Of a stretch of DNA of 41,719 nucleotides, positions 16,859 through 25,837 are shown in pieces. How positions within the stretch are numbered: the stretch's first letter is position 1; the number at the start of each line of letters is the position of its first letter. A program made the position numbers and the translations under genes. The stretch is from the NCBI GenBank assembly GCA_022729315.1, contig JALDAF010000003.1, positions 1-41,719 on the forward strand, in the 5' to 3' direction. The notes under the pieces were generated by a model that did not search any database, was not told the origin of the DNA, and worked only from the letters and a program-made list of their open reading frames with translations. Source of the DNA: Candidatus Nanohalalkaliarchaeum halalkaliphilum (GTDB taxonomy: Archaea > Nanohalarchaeota > Nanosalinia > Nanosalinales > Nanohalalkaliarchaeaceae).

Positions 16859-17689
16859 ATGGATCTGTTCGGGAAGAAGGCACAGCAGGAGCTTGAATCA
16901 CTCAAGGAAGAGCTGGCCGAAACACAGAAGGCGCTGGAAGAGACCGAACAGGCACTGGAACGGTACCGATCAAAGTTCCGGAACGCCGAGACGGAGAAAC
17001 AGGAGGCACACAAGGATCGGAAGGACGCCGAGCAACGCCTCCAGAACCTGAAACAGTCCATCGACTCCGCCGCGGACAACGTGCGTGACACGCTTCCACT
17101 CCAGGACCTGGAACATGTACTGTCCAGCCTCGAGGATATCGAGTTTATGACGGCGCACGCCTACACCGCCTACCTTCCACCGCAACATGCGGTGTTCGCT
17201 GATGACACGGACGGTGGAGAAATCATCTTCTTTGATCCGTACACGACCGGGGTCGTACTGTATCCGCCGGTACCGGTGAAACTGGAGCAGACCAGTGCAC
17301 GCACATTCCAGACCGGACAGCTGGAGACATTGTTGAACGGCACCTACCTGTACGTCCACCTGTCCGAAGACGGTTCTGGCGCGGCCATCATCCAGGAACA
17401 GGACGTGACCGACCACGTCCTACAGCCCGATGCAGCGGTGGACAGCCTGATCGAGGAACTTGAGAATCTGCAGGTTCAGGACTGCCAGCACATCCTCGTG
17501 ACCGGTGACGACGAACCGGTCACAAGATTTACCGAACAGCTCGATCAGCCGGTGAACCTGGCCACATCAAAGCTGTTGAGTGTTAACCGGAAGACAGATC
17601 TGAAGCAGGCGTTCACCTCAGCGTTCACGGTAGAGTGCCGCCGACTCACGGATGAGGATATCGAACAGATCAAGGAAAACGTGTTCTGA
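16859..17689 (+). CDS. Coiled-coil N-terminus plus Vms1/Ankzf1 (VLRF1)-like domain, apparently lacking the catalytic loop
   Basis: Coiled coil ELESLKEELAETQKALEETEQALERYRSKF..., then LEHVLSSLEDIEFMTAHAYTAYLPP...VVLYPPVPV...DSLIEELENLQVQDCQHILVTGDDEPVTRFTEQL: order resembles haloarchaeal Vms1-like proteins from memory. Confidence 0.5.
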   Translation: MDLFGKKAQQELESLKEELAETQKALEETEQALERYRSKFRNAETEKQEAHKDRKDAEQRLQNLKQSIDSAADNVRDTLPLQDLEHVLSSLEDIEFMTAHAYTAYLPPQHAVFADDTDGGEIIFFDPYTTGVVLYPPVPVKLEQTSARTFQTGQLETLLNGTYLYVHLSEDGSGAAIIQEQDVTDHVLQPDAAVDSLIEELENLQVQDCQHILVTGDDEPVTRFTEQLDQPVNLATSKLLSVNRKTDLKQAFTSAFTVECRRLTDEDIEQIKENVF

Positions 17690-17692
17690 CGG

Positions 17693-18586
17693 TTACAGTC
17701 CTTTCTGGCTTTCGCGTTCCATGACTTTTTCGTGCATGTACTGCATCATCACGTCGGGAACGTTGACGTCGATCATGTCCTGAAGTTCCTTGGAGATGCC
17801 GGGGGACATGTTGGCTTCGACGATGTACGGTCCGTCGTCGGATTCGATGATGTCGACGCCGCAGATGTCGAACCCGAGGAGTCGTGCTGCCTTCAGTGCG
17901 GCCTCCCGTGTTTCTTCGGATGCGTCGTATGGGACGCGGTTGCCGCCCGTTGAGATATTGGACCGCCATTCCTCGTCGTCTGCGACCCGCTTGTAGCAGA
18001 ATGTGTCGTCGCCGACAACGATCACGCGGACATCCTCTCCTGGGTTTTCAACGTACTGCTGGAGGCAGATATCCTGTTCGAACAGGGACATGGTGTCGAT
18101 CAAGGGACTGAGGTCTGAGCGGTTCGAGGACCGCATCACGCCTTTGCCGCCGTAGCCTGAGATGAGTTTGATGACGACCGGGTATCCGTACTCTTCTGCT
18201 GCCCGTTCCGTTTCCTCCGTGGACAGCAGGTAGGCGGAGCGCGGGATGTTGAGCCCGCCCTCGGATAGGACCTTGACCGAGTAGAACTTGTTGTTGGCCA
18301 GTGTCAGCGAGTCAGAGTCCAGTTGGGTGTAGACCCCGTTCCGTATCAGGATCTCGGGCAGGTATTCGCCGAACAGCATGTCATCGTCGAAGAACCGGAT
18401 GAATGCCGCGTCGAACGTGGAAAGATCCGTGTTCTTATACATCGGCTTGAGTCCGTCGTCGTACACGATCTTGATACCGTCGACGGGAACTGCCATCACG
18501 TGGTCAAAGTAGTGCTGTGCTGCTTCGATGAACAGGTTGTGTTCCGTCGATTCTTTGCCATACAGGATCACGATGTCGAGGTCCAT
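17693..18586 (-). CDS. ATP-grasp ligase, RimK-like (paralog B)
   Basis: Clear paralog of 13847..14770 (shared NKFYS/TVK, LISGYGGKGVMR, QDICLQQYVENPGEDVRVIVVGDDT, CGVDIIESDDGPYIVEANMSPG). Confidence 0.9.
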   Translation of the reverse strand: MDLDIVILYGKESTEHNLFIEAAQHYFDHVMAVPVDGIKIVYDDGLKPMYKNTDLSTFDAAFIRFFDDDMLFGEYLPEILIRNGVYTQLDSDSLTLANNKFYSVKVLSEGGLNIPRSAYLLSTEETERAAEEYGYPVVIKLISGYGGKGVMRSSNRSDLSPLIDTMSLFEQDICLQQYVENPGEDVRVIVVGDDTFCYKRVADDEEWRSNISTGGNRVPYDASEETREAALKAARLLGFDICGVDIIESDDGPYIVEANMSPGISKELQDMIDVNVPDVMMQYMHEKVMERESQKGL

Positions 18587-18598
18587 GATGTAGCACGT

Positions 18599-19408
18599 TC
18601 ACGCCTTCAGATAACCGGCGACTTTTTCGTACATGTTTTTTCCACTGACTGATGTGAACCGTTCCAGGTCCGGGTCGAGGTAGGCTTCGACCACCTTCCC
18701 GTCCACGAGGCGGACCCGGCAGATGTCTGCTCCGATCGCCTTCACCGTCTGTTCTACAACCTCTTCCAGGTCGGAGGATATTGTGTGGTAGGTTTCCTTG
18801 ACCTGGTCTGCACGGAGCCGCCAGCTGTCCCCCTCCAGTTTGAGTGAGACGATATCTCCGTCAACGTACAGGCAGTCGAACGTGTCACCTTCCACGAACT
18901 CCTGCAGTATCAATACGTGCTTGCCGTGGTCCATGTGCTCCACGAAGGAACGAAGCTCTTCATCGGATTCCAGCAGTGTCATGTCCCGCCGAACAAATCC
19001 TTCAAACTTTTTGCCGACCATCGGGAACGCGATGTGATCCTCGATCCCGGACACGCCTTTCTCCGTGGACACAACTGCGGTCGCCGGGATCGGTACGTTA
19101 CGCTCCTCCAGGACCTGTGGCAGATAGTTCTTTTTGGCAAGGATAAAGAACGTGGCCGCATCGATATTTGTCGTGATATCCTTCTCCAGCAACACTTCAA
19201 GGAATACCCGGGAGAAGATCGCGGTCTTCGGCCGGGGATCCATGTATAACGCATCGTAATCATCGATAGATTCGCCTTCCACCAGGACCTGTTCTCCGTT
19301 TCCTGCATCGATCCGGACGCTGGCGATCGATTTCGTGGTGACCTCGTCGAAATAATCCTCAAACTGCTCTGCAAACGTGTCATTGTCCGTTATCATCAGT
19401 AAATTCAT
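18599..19408 (-). CDS. ATP-grasp-like protein with degenerate metal-binding motif (paralog D)
   Basis: FPMVGKKFEGFVRRDMTLLES, LILQEFVEGDTFDCLYVDGDIV, but GADICRVRLVDGKVVEAYLDPDLE instead of G.D.xGVD...E.N..PG; start possibly 19423. Confidence 0.75.
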   Translation of the reverse strand: MNLLMITDNDTFAEQFEDYFDEVTTKSIASVRIDAGNGEQVLVEGESIDDYDALYMDPRPKTAIFSRVFLEVLLEKDITTNIDAATFFILAKKNYLPQVLEERNVPIPATAVVSTEKGVSGIEDHIAFPMVGKKFEGFVRRDMTLLESDEELRSFVEHMDHGKHVLILQEFVEGDTFDCLYVDGDIVSLKLEGDSWRLRADQVKETYHTISSDLEEVVEQTVKAIGADICRVRLVDGKVVEAYLDPDLERFTSVSGKNMYEKVAGYLKA

Positions 19409-20966
19409 CGAGTTGCTTGTCACCTCCGTCGCCGTTGCCGTTCCGTTCGTCTGGTGCCCACATCCGTGTTACAGCGCCTTCTTCCCGCCAGTTCTCGGTG
19501 AAGTCCTCCACCGAATCAGGGATGATGTGTTTGAGGACGCGGCCGCTGCGCAGGATCTTACTTAACTGCATTTCTAAGCTTTTGCTTAATTGCTGGTACA
19601 GGGAGATGCTGGAATAAGTAAGATCGTTCTTGATCCGCCAGAATGCGGTGGTTCCACGTGGCGCAAGCACGAGGTAGCCGCCGTTATCTTGCGCCATCAT
19701 TGCACGACTCATTTCCGCCCTGTCAACGTAGTATACGCCGCCAGAGGAGTTGCTGGGATCGACCACGAGGATCTCCTCGCCCTCAACGCCAACGCAGAGC
19801 ACGTAGCTGTCTGCATCTGAACCGGGGAACAGCAGGGACTTATCGAAGTATGGGATAAGCAGTGCGCCGTTATTGAACCATATCTTGAACTCGTCCGCCA
19901 CGTCCGTGATCTTATCCTGTTCCACGAACGCGGTACGCACCTCTTTCTGCGTCAGTTTCTCGATAACCTCGCCCAGCGCCTCCGGTTCAGGTGGTTCTTC
20001 CACGTTTTCGCTGATATCGCCCTGTGTCACGTCGAATCCGAAGATGTTCAGCGCCATCTCCGTGGAGGCCGGTCCCTGCCGTGGGGTGGTACCCCCGACG
20101 AAGAAATCCTTGATATCTTCCAGTGTCTCGATCTCTGCCTTGACGCGTTTGAACAGGATATCCTTGCTCATAAGCTCCTTGTTCGGTGACAGCATGAAGT
20201 AGCCGCTGTCCGTTGCCACCGTTGTACTGAACGTGGAGATGTCACGGACCTCGCCGGATTCCTCGCCAAGCCTGATGCGTTTCCCGGGCTCCAGCACATC
20301 CGCACCCCGAAGATAGATGCCGGCAGCATAGTTCTGGATCAGATCCTTGAACCCGAAGAACCCGAGTGCGGCCAGGAGCAGGATAACGCCCCAGGTTGCC
20401 GCCGTCAGTGTAATATCGATAACATCCGTTGTGAACAGCCCGAGGTGTGCGATCGCGATCTGGACGACAACCAGGTACAGCAGGAACTTGACACCGGTCA
20501 GGAACGCATCAAGGAACTTCGGTGACATGCCAATAGTCTCCACCTGTCCCCGTAACTCCAGGTTATTGATGAAGGAGCGTACGCCGACCATCAGCCCCTT
20601 CACCAGTATCACACCGAGTACAAACAGGAGGACAGCGGTCGTGAATGTTGCTACCTGGTCTGTCAGCCCCTCGAACTGGGCAAGTATCCGGGCGTTGATC
20701 GTAACCAGGGATAGGACAAGGGTGATAACGATGATCAGGTACTGCACGAGTTTGTCCGGTGACCGCTGCCGTTCACGCAGCTTATCGATATGTTCCTCTG
20801 CCTGTTTCACCCGGTTCTCCCACATCTTTTGGGTGAGACTGGCTGCGATCCGTGCCAGCAGCAGCCCCACGATAAGTATAACAAGTGCAAGGAGGACCCG
20901 GGCACCCGGACTTTGCTGTAGTGAACTCAGGGCAGCAGCCCCGAGGGCAGAAGTTGAGAGTGGCAT
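19380..20966 (-). CDS. MscS-family mechanosensitive channel fused to a C39-peptidase-like (inactive) C-terminal domain
   Basis: TM segments and MscS beta-domain (AAGIYLRGADVLEPGKRIRLGEESGEVRDISTFSTTV). C-terminus TPRQGPASTEMALNIFGFDVTQGDISE...DSYVLCVGVEGEEILVVDPSNSSGGVYYVDRAEMSRAMMAQDNGGYLVLAP fits C39 layout without Cys/His. Confidence 0.8.
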   Translation of the reverse strand: MPLSTSALGAAALSSLQQSPGARVLLALVILIVGLLLARIAASLTQKMWENRVKQAEEHIDKLRERQRSPDKLVQYLIIVITLVLSLVTINARILAQFEGLTDQVATFTTAVLLFVLGVILVKGLMVGVRSFINNLELRGQVETIGMSPKFLDAFLTGVKFLLYLVVVQIAIAHLGLFTTDVIDITLTAATWGVILLLAALGFFGFKDLIQNYAAGIYLRGADVLEPGKRIRLGEESGEVRDISTFSTTVATDSGYFMLSPNKELMSKDILFKRVKAEIETLEDIKDFFVGGTTPRQGPASTEMALNIFGFDVTQGDISENVEEPPEPEALGEVIEKLTQKEVRTAFVEQDKITDVADEFKIWFNNGALLIPYFDKSLLFPGSDADSYVLCVGVEGEEILVVDPSNSSGGVYYVDRAEMSRAMMAQDNGGYLVLAPRGTTAFWRIKNDLTYSSISLYQQLSKSLEMQLSKILRSGRVLKHIIPDSVEDFTENWREEGAVTRMWAPDERNGNGDGGDKQLDEFTDDNGQ

Positions 20967-21020
20967 GATACCGTAATCCTTGTTATCCCCGGTGTCTTTA
21001 TATAATTAACCCGTTTCAAA

Positions 21021-22238
21021 TCAGTCTCTAACGCGTCCTCCGCCGATTAAACGCCACCGAGAGGCGAATCTGCGGGATATTGCGACGCGATCTCCTTCTT
21101 CGGCGCATACCGGGAGCTTGAGATCGACTGTTATCGGGTTTCCAGCGGTTGTTACGACGCCAGATGTTTTCCCGGTTCCTGTTGTCAGCAGGAGCGGTTC
21201 GTTCTCCTTGATGTTCTGTATTTCGTCAGCATCTTCGCTGCCAACCGCACGGTCCATCAGGTCCACGTCGATCGTCAACTGGTTCCGTACCGATGGCACC
21301 TTTCCTTTCAGACCGAGGGTGTTCCCTGCCAGATTATCGGACTTGGTGAGTGCCGGGTCAAGATCAGTTTCTATCCCCAGAAGCCCGCCAGGCCGTCCCT
21401 GATCCACCTGCCTGTTACCGTGGATCACGCTCTTCACGGTCGTTTCCAGCGTCTTCCATTTTCCGTCGTCCTGGTAGCCGGGACAGATTTCGATAGTGTC
21501 CCCCACTTCGATCGTTCCACGCTGCAGGCTGCCGCCGACAACACCGCCCCGTAGATCCTTTGGCGGTGTGCCCGGCTTGTTCACATCGAATGAGCGTGCG
21601 ATCAGCATCTTCGGGTCTGCATCCGCGTCACGTTCCGGTGTGGGGATTGTATCCTCAATCGTCTGCAACAGTACATCGATATTTGTCTCGTGCTGTGCGG
21701 AGATAGGGATGATCGGGGCATCCTCCGCGATGCTTCCCTGTAAGAAGTCCTTGATCTGCCGGTAGTTCTCCGTTGCCGCTTCTTCATCAACGAGGTCTAT
21801 CTTGTTCTGTACGACGATGACGTTGTCGATCCCGACCTTGTCCAGTGCCGCAAGATGTTCGCGTGTCTGTGGCTGTGGAACCTCCTCGTTTGCCGCCACC
21901 ATCAGCAGTGCACCGTCCATGATCGCGGCGCCGGACAGCACGTTCGCCATCAGTGTTTCATGCCCCGGCGCATCCACGAGACTGATGCTGCGAACCGTCT
22001 CCGGTTCAGAACCGTCGCTGCAGCTATCTTTTACCGTGTATGTACCGTCGCTGCACTGTCGGACCGTAATATCTGCGTATCCGAGGCGGATGGTGATACC
22101 GCGCTTCAGTTCTTCGGAGTGTGTATCAGTCCATTTGCCGCTGAGCGCATTCGTGAGCGTTGTCTTTCCGTGGTCCACGTGCCCGACGAGACCGATATTT
22201 GCTTCAGGTAATGGGTCGTTGCTCACGAACTGGGTCAC
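21021..22238 (-). CDS. eif2g: Translation initiation factor aIF2 subunit gamma
   Basis: ANIGLVGHVDHGKTTLTNALSGKWTDTHSEELKRGITIRLGYAD...VDAPGHETLMANVLSGAAIMDGALL. Confidence 0.95.
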   Translation of the reverse strand: MTQFVSNDPLPEANIGLVGHVDHGKTTLTNALSGKWTDTHSEELKRGITIRLGYADITVRQCSDGTYTVKDSCSDGSEPETVRSISLVDAPGHETLMANVLSGAAIMDGALLMVAANEEVPQPQTREHLAALDKVGIDNVIVVQNKIDLVDEEAATENYRQIKDFLQGSIAEDAPIIPISAQHETNIDVLLQTIEDTIPTPERDADADPKMLIARSFDVNKPGTPPKDLRGGVVGGSLQRGTIEVGDTIEICPGYQDDGKWKTLETTVKSVIHGNRQVDQGRPGGLLGIETDLDPALTKSDNLAGNTLGLKGKVPSVRNQLTIDVDLMDRAVGSEDADEIQNIKENEPLLLTTGTGKTSGVVTTAGNPITVDLKLPVCAEEGDRVAISRRFASRWRLIGGGRVRD

Positions 22239-22247
22239 CTCGAGACG

Positions 22248-22658
22248 TTACGCGTCCTCATCCGCGTCTTCGTCTTCCTCTCCGTCTTCGGAGGGGTTGA
22301 GAAGTTCGTCAACAGACGTGTTTCCTTCCTCGACGACCTTCAGGTTTAACTGCTCAATATCATCCGCAACGGTGTTGCCGCGCACGGTTTTCCGTTGCCG
22401 TTCGCCGTCTCGAACATCTGTTGCGCCAGTATCTTTCCCGATAAGTATGCGTTTCCGGCCGGTTCCCTGGATGGATTTGCGCATCGGGAAACCGTCCTGA
22501 TCGCTTCCTCCCGTGATTTCAAGGGTGTATCCGTCGAGGCCGACCATGGTTCCGTCCACCTCATCGCCGACCTGTTTCCCGGTTAATGCGTTTGCCTGCT
22601 GTTCATCCAGTTCGAACTGGTGTGAATCGCCGTCTGGTGTGCCGATAACTGCTTGCAT
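22248..22658 (-). CDS. rps6e: Ribosomal protein S6e
   Basis: FELDEQQANALTGKQVGDEVDGTMVGLDGYTLEITGGSDQDGFPMRKSIQG; highly acidic C-terminus. Confidence 0.95.
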   Translation of the reverse strand: MQAVIGTPDGDSHQFELDEQQANALTGKQVGDEVDGTMVGLDGYTLEITGGSDQDGFPMRKSIQGTGRKRILIGKDTGATDVRDGERQRKTVRGNTVADDIEQLNLKVVEEGNTSVDELLNPSEDGEEDEDADEDA

Positions 22659-22803
22659 AGTGTATCACCGTGCTCAGTCGGCCCTTTACGTTTGCATGCA
22701 GGGCGTTCCAGAGCAGTAACGGTTTGCGCTCCAACCTTTTTAAATAGTGGTATCGGGGGAGAGGGTTCATCCTTTATTAACGAGGATGCCCAATCGCTGT
22801 TGT

Positions 22804-23670
22804 ATGGCCACAGGAATCGGGGAGGCGCTGGACAGTGCATGGGATGGACTGATGCAGGTAGTGACGTTCCAGGGAACTGCACACCCACAGTTGCTTGAGG
22901 TGGCGGTGATCGCTGTCGTCGGGTTTATCGGCGGACACATCCTGTCAGAGGTTATGTTGCGGCTTCTGCGGATGACCTCTCTGGATGAGATGGGTGTGAA
23001 GTCGGATGTGCAGCGGGCACTCCGCAAACTGAACTACCACGGAACGCTGTCCAGTCTTTTCGCGGATACGGTGCGGTGGGGTATCTATATCCTTACAGTG
23101 TTTGCGATCTTCCACCGGTTCGAAGCCGAATTCGTCACCCAGTACTCGAACATCGGCATGCTGTGGCTGTCTAACGTCGTTCTGGCGATGTTCATTTTCA
23201 TCATCGGAGCACTGTTGTCGGAGCGGATCGGTGGTATCGTCGTCCAGGTGTTCCGGGCCGGCCGTATTACGGGACTGGTAGACGAATCTAATGCAGAGGT
23301 CCCACTGTACCTGGTGGTGGGCCGTGCGGTGAAATACCTGGGATACCTTGTGACGATGGTTATCGTCCTGAGCTTCCTGGGGGTGGATGATGTGATCATC
23401 CATATCCTCGTGGCCGTGATTTCGTTGAGTGTCATGCTTGCGTTCCTGATCGCTGGAAGACACGTGTTTACCAATATCGCGGTCTCGATATATTTCCAGA
23501 TGTCCCACGTGTTCCGGGGCGGCGAACAGGTAACGATCGGGGAGTACAGCGGTGAGATAATGGGGGTGCGGCCGCTGTACACGAAGATCCGGTCACATGG
23601 ACAGATCTATTACGTGCCGAACACAAAGTTGATATCCGAGGTTATCGAATACAACGGTGAAGGAGAGTGA
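22804..23670 (+). CDS. Small MscS-family mechanosensitive channel
   Basis: TM segments, then HVFTNIAVSIYFQMSHVFRGGEQVTIGEYSGEIMGVRPLYTKIRSHGQIYYVPNTKLIS. Confidence 0.85.
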   Translation: MATGIGEALDSAWDGLMQVVTFQGTAHPQLLEVAVIAVVGFIGGHILSEVMLRLLRMTSLDEMGVKSDVQRALRKLNYHGTLSSLFADTVRWGIYILTVFAIFHRFEAEFVTQYSNIGMLWLSNVVLAMFIFIIGALLSERIGGIVVQVFRAGRITGLVDESNAEVPLYLVVGRAVKYLGYLVTMVIVLSFLGVDDVIIHILVAVISLSVMLAFLIAGRHVFTNIAVSIYFQMSHVFRGGEQVTIGEYSGEIMGVRPLYTKIRSHGQIYYVPNTKLISEVIEYNGEGE

Positions 23671-23671
23671 G

Positions 23672-25123
23672 ATGCGCTGGACCGTTGTCACCTACTACGT
23701 AGGACTCTTCCTCAGGATTTTCTCAGTGTTACTGCTGGTACCGGTCGCTGTCGGCCGGTACTACGGTGAAAGCTTTGTCGTGATGGAGCCGTTCCTCATC
23801 GCATCGTTTCTTGCGATCGTCTTCGGCTCCCTGCTGACACGGGTCGGGGCAGACCATCGTCCGGAAACCGTGGAGGCCATGGCGATCGCAACGTTTGCAT
23901 GGATCCTGGCGGTCGGACTGGGGGCGATACCGGTGTACACGATCGCGGACGTGTCGATCGTGGACGCGTATTTCGACGCGATGGCAGGGTTCACAACGAC
24001 CGGGATGGATATCATACCGGCCGCGGTACTTGCGGAGTTACCATATTCGCTCCTGTTCTGGCGGGTGTTCATGCAGTGGATCGGCGGACTGGGGATCCTT
24101 ACATTCTTCGTGATGGTGCTCTCCGAGTCCGGCGGTGTGGCCAGTAAACTGGTGTCGCAGGAGGCGAACAAGACAGATTCCGGGGTTATCCGGCCATCCC
24201 TGTTCAACGCCATCAAATCCATGTGGTATGTCTACATCGTTCTGACCATCATCCAGGCGATCCTGCTGTACATGCTGGCGGTTCCCGCGTTCCACGCGGT
24301 CGGACATGCGATGGCAACCCTTCCCACCGGTGGATTCACCACGACAGGAGACTTTGCAGGGATGATGGGTGGTGGCGGCACCCAGGCCGTGCTGACCGTG
24401 TTCATGTTTCTGGGAGCAACTAACTTTCTACTGATCTATGCGCTGTTTCAGGGGGATATCTGGCGCATGATCCGGGACTTCGAGTTCCGCGTATATTTCA
24501 GTGTGTTCGCGGTTGCACTGGCACTCATCGCACTGGACCTGATTGTGAACACGGGGAGAGGATTCCAGGAAGCAGTCTCAACATCACTATTTCATACAGC
24601 AAGCATCGTAAGCTCTTCCGGATTTACGCTTGAGGCTGTTGGGGAGTTTCCAACGTTCTCCAAGGCACTGATCGTTATAATCATGTTTATCGGCGGGTCA
24701 CTCGGCTCCACCACCGGCGGTTTCAAGATGCTCAGGTTCGGGGTCATGTTTAAAGTGGTCCGACAGCACGTCAAATCGCTGACACTTCCGCCCACGGTGA
24801 TGAACCCGGTCGTGGTGAAGGGACGCATCCTCAAGGACCGCGAACTCATCGAGATCACCTCGTTCTTCTTCATCTGGCTCGGTGTGATCGTGACCGGCGG
24901 ACTGATCACGATCTGGTTTTCGCCTCACGGCGTTACGGACGCGATCCAGCTTATGACGTCCGCGGTCGGGACGATGGGTCCGACATTCATCACGGGGGAG
25001 GAGCTCCGGCAGCTTCCCGGAATCGTCAAGATCTCTCTTTCCCTCGGCATGCTTGCTGGCCGTCTAGAGATGCTACCTATCCTCGTCCTCCTGAACCGGG
25101 GGCTGGGACGGTGGATCCGGTAA
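23672..25123 (+). CDS. trkH: TrkH-family K+ uptake membrane subunit
   Basis: GFTTTGMDIIP, PTGGFTTTGDFAG, IGGSLGSTTGGFKMLRF pore motifs; start 1 nt after MscS stop. Confidence 0.92.
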   Translation: MRWTVVTYYVGLFLRIFSVLLLVPVAVGRYYGESFVVMEPFLIASFLAIVFGSLLTRVGADHRPETVEAMAIATFAWILAVGLGAIPVYTIADVSIVDAYFDAMAGFTTTGMDIIPAAVLAELPYSLLFWRVFMQWIGGLGILTFFVMVLSESGGVASKLVSQEANKTDSGVIRPSLFNAIKSMWYVYIVLTIIQAILLYMLAVPAFHAVGHAMATLPTGGFTTTGDFAGMMGGGGTQAVLTVFMFLGATNFLLIYALFQGDIWRMIRDFEFRVYFSVFAVALALIALDLIVNTGRGFQEAVSTSLFHTASIVSSSGFTLEAVGEFPTFSKALIVIIMFIGGSLGSTTGGFKMLRFGVMFKVVRQHVKSLTLPPTVMNPVVVKGRILKDRELIEITSFFFIWLGVIVTGGLITIWFSPHGVTDAIQLMTSAVGTMGPTFITGEELRQLPGIVKISLSLGMLAGRLEMLPILVLLNRGLGRWIR

Positions 25124-25134
25124 AATATACAGAA

Positions 25135-25149
25135 GCTTTTTATACCAGC
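25135..25149 (+). promoter_or_regulatory. Putative TATA-type promoter element of pilin-like gene 1
   Basis: gctttttataccagc; near-identical element upstream of the paralog at 25779-25794. Confidence 0.55.
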
Positions 25150-25210
25150 CGTTCGCTTATCCAAACTGTACCATCAACGGTACATTCAACAGTTAATCCC
25201 ATAGTTGAGG

Positions 25211-25696
25211 ATGAAAATGATGAAATTCAACACATTCAACAATGTGCGAAAAGGTATCACGCCTGTTGTTGCGATCGTCATGCTCCTGATGCTGACGATC
25301 CTCGTGGCAGGAGGCGCATTCGCATTCATCAACACATTCATGGAGGATCAGGAAGGAGATTTACAGGAACAGGTTGCTACGGACATTACCGTTCAAGATG
25401 TTCACTGTGATGGCAGTACCCTGGAATGGACGGTGTCAAACACCGGAGACACGATCGTTGACCGGTCACAGGTGGACATCTTGATCCGCAACGTGGCAAC
25501 GGACAGGTTGACGGACGATTCCCCGCTCGCGTACGAGGAAGCTGGTGCAGAGATGGACATCACAGGATCGGAACGGCACTGGCAAAGCGAGGAAACGGGA
25601 CTCACTGACGAATTCGAACCCGGCACCTCCTACCGCATCACGTTTGACTTTGTCTCCAACCAGGTAGGAACGGCAACCGGTACCTGTACCGGATAG
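25211..25696 (+). CDS. Archaeal type IV pilin/archaellin-like protein 1
   Basis: FNNVRKGITPVVAIVMLLMLTILVAGGAFAFINTF (KG|ITPVVA prepilin motif); C-terminal TGTCTG*. Confidence 0.85.
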   Translation: MKMMKFNTFNNVRKGITPVVAIVMLLMLTILVAGGAFAFINTFMEDQEGDLQEQVATDITVQDVHCDGSTLEWTVSNTGDTIVDRSQVDILIRNVATDRLTDDSPLAYEEAGAEMDITGSERHWQSEETGLTDEFEPGTSYRITFDFVSNQVGTATGTCTG

Positions 25697-25698
25697 TG

Positions 25699-25740
25699 TC
25701 CTTGAAGGATCCTTCCTATTCCCTTTTCTTTTCTCTTCTC
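25699..25740 (+). terminator. Possible terminator: palindrome plus pyrimidine/T-rich tract
   Basis: GAAGGATCCTTC (25704-25715) followed by ctattcccttttcttttctcttctc. Confidence 0.4.
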
Positions 25741-25778
25741 ATCGTATGTGGAACGTGCGCTGTGTCCCGATAGGTATG

Positions 25779-25794
25779 CTTTTTTATACCAGCA
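25779..25794 (+). promoter_or_regulatory. Putative TATA-type promoter element of pilin-like gene 2
   Basis: gcttttttataccagc; duplicate of 25135-25149. Confidence 0.55.
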
Positions 25795-25837
25795 CATGTA
25801 CAGTATGTAACGTGTCTCTTGAGTATAGTTATGGGGG

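Noticed and set aside
18586-18601. ATP-grasp D and RimK B are in the same frame across a stop, suggesting a split fusion
   Set aside because: Each ORF covers a complete ATP-grasp domain and the downstream one has its own ATG, so same-frame adjacency is probably chance (1 in 3).
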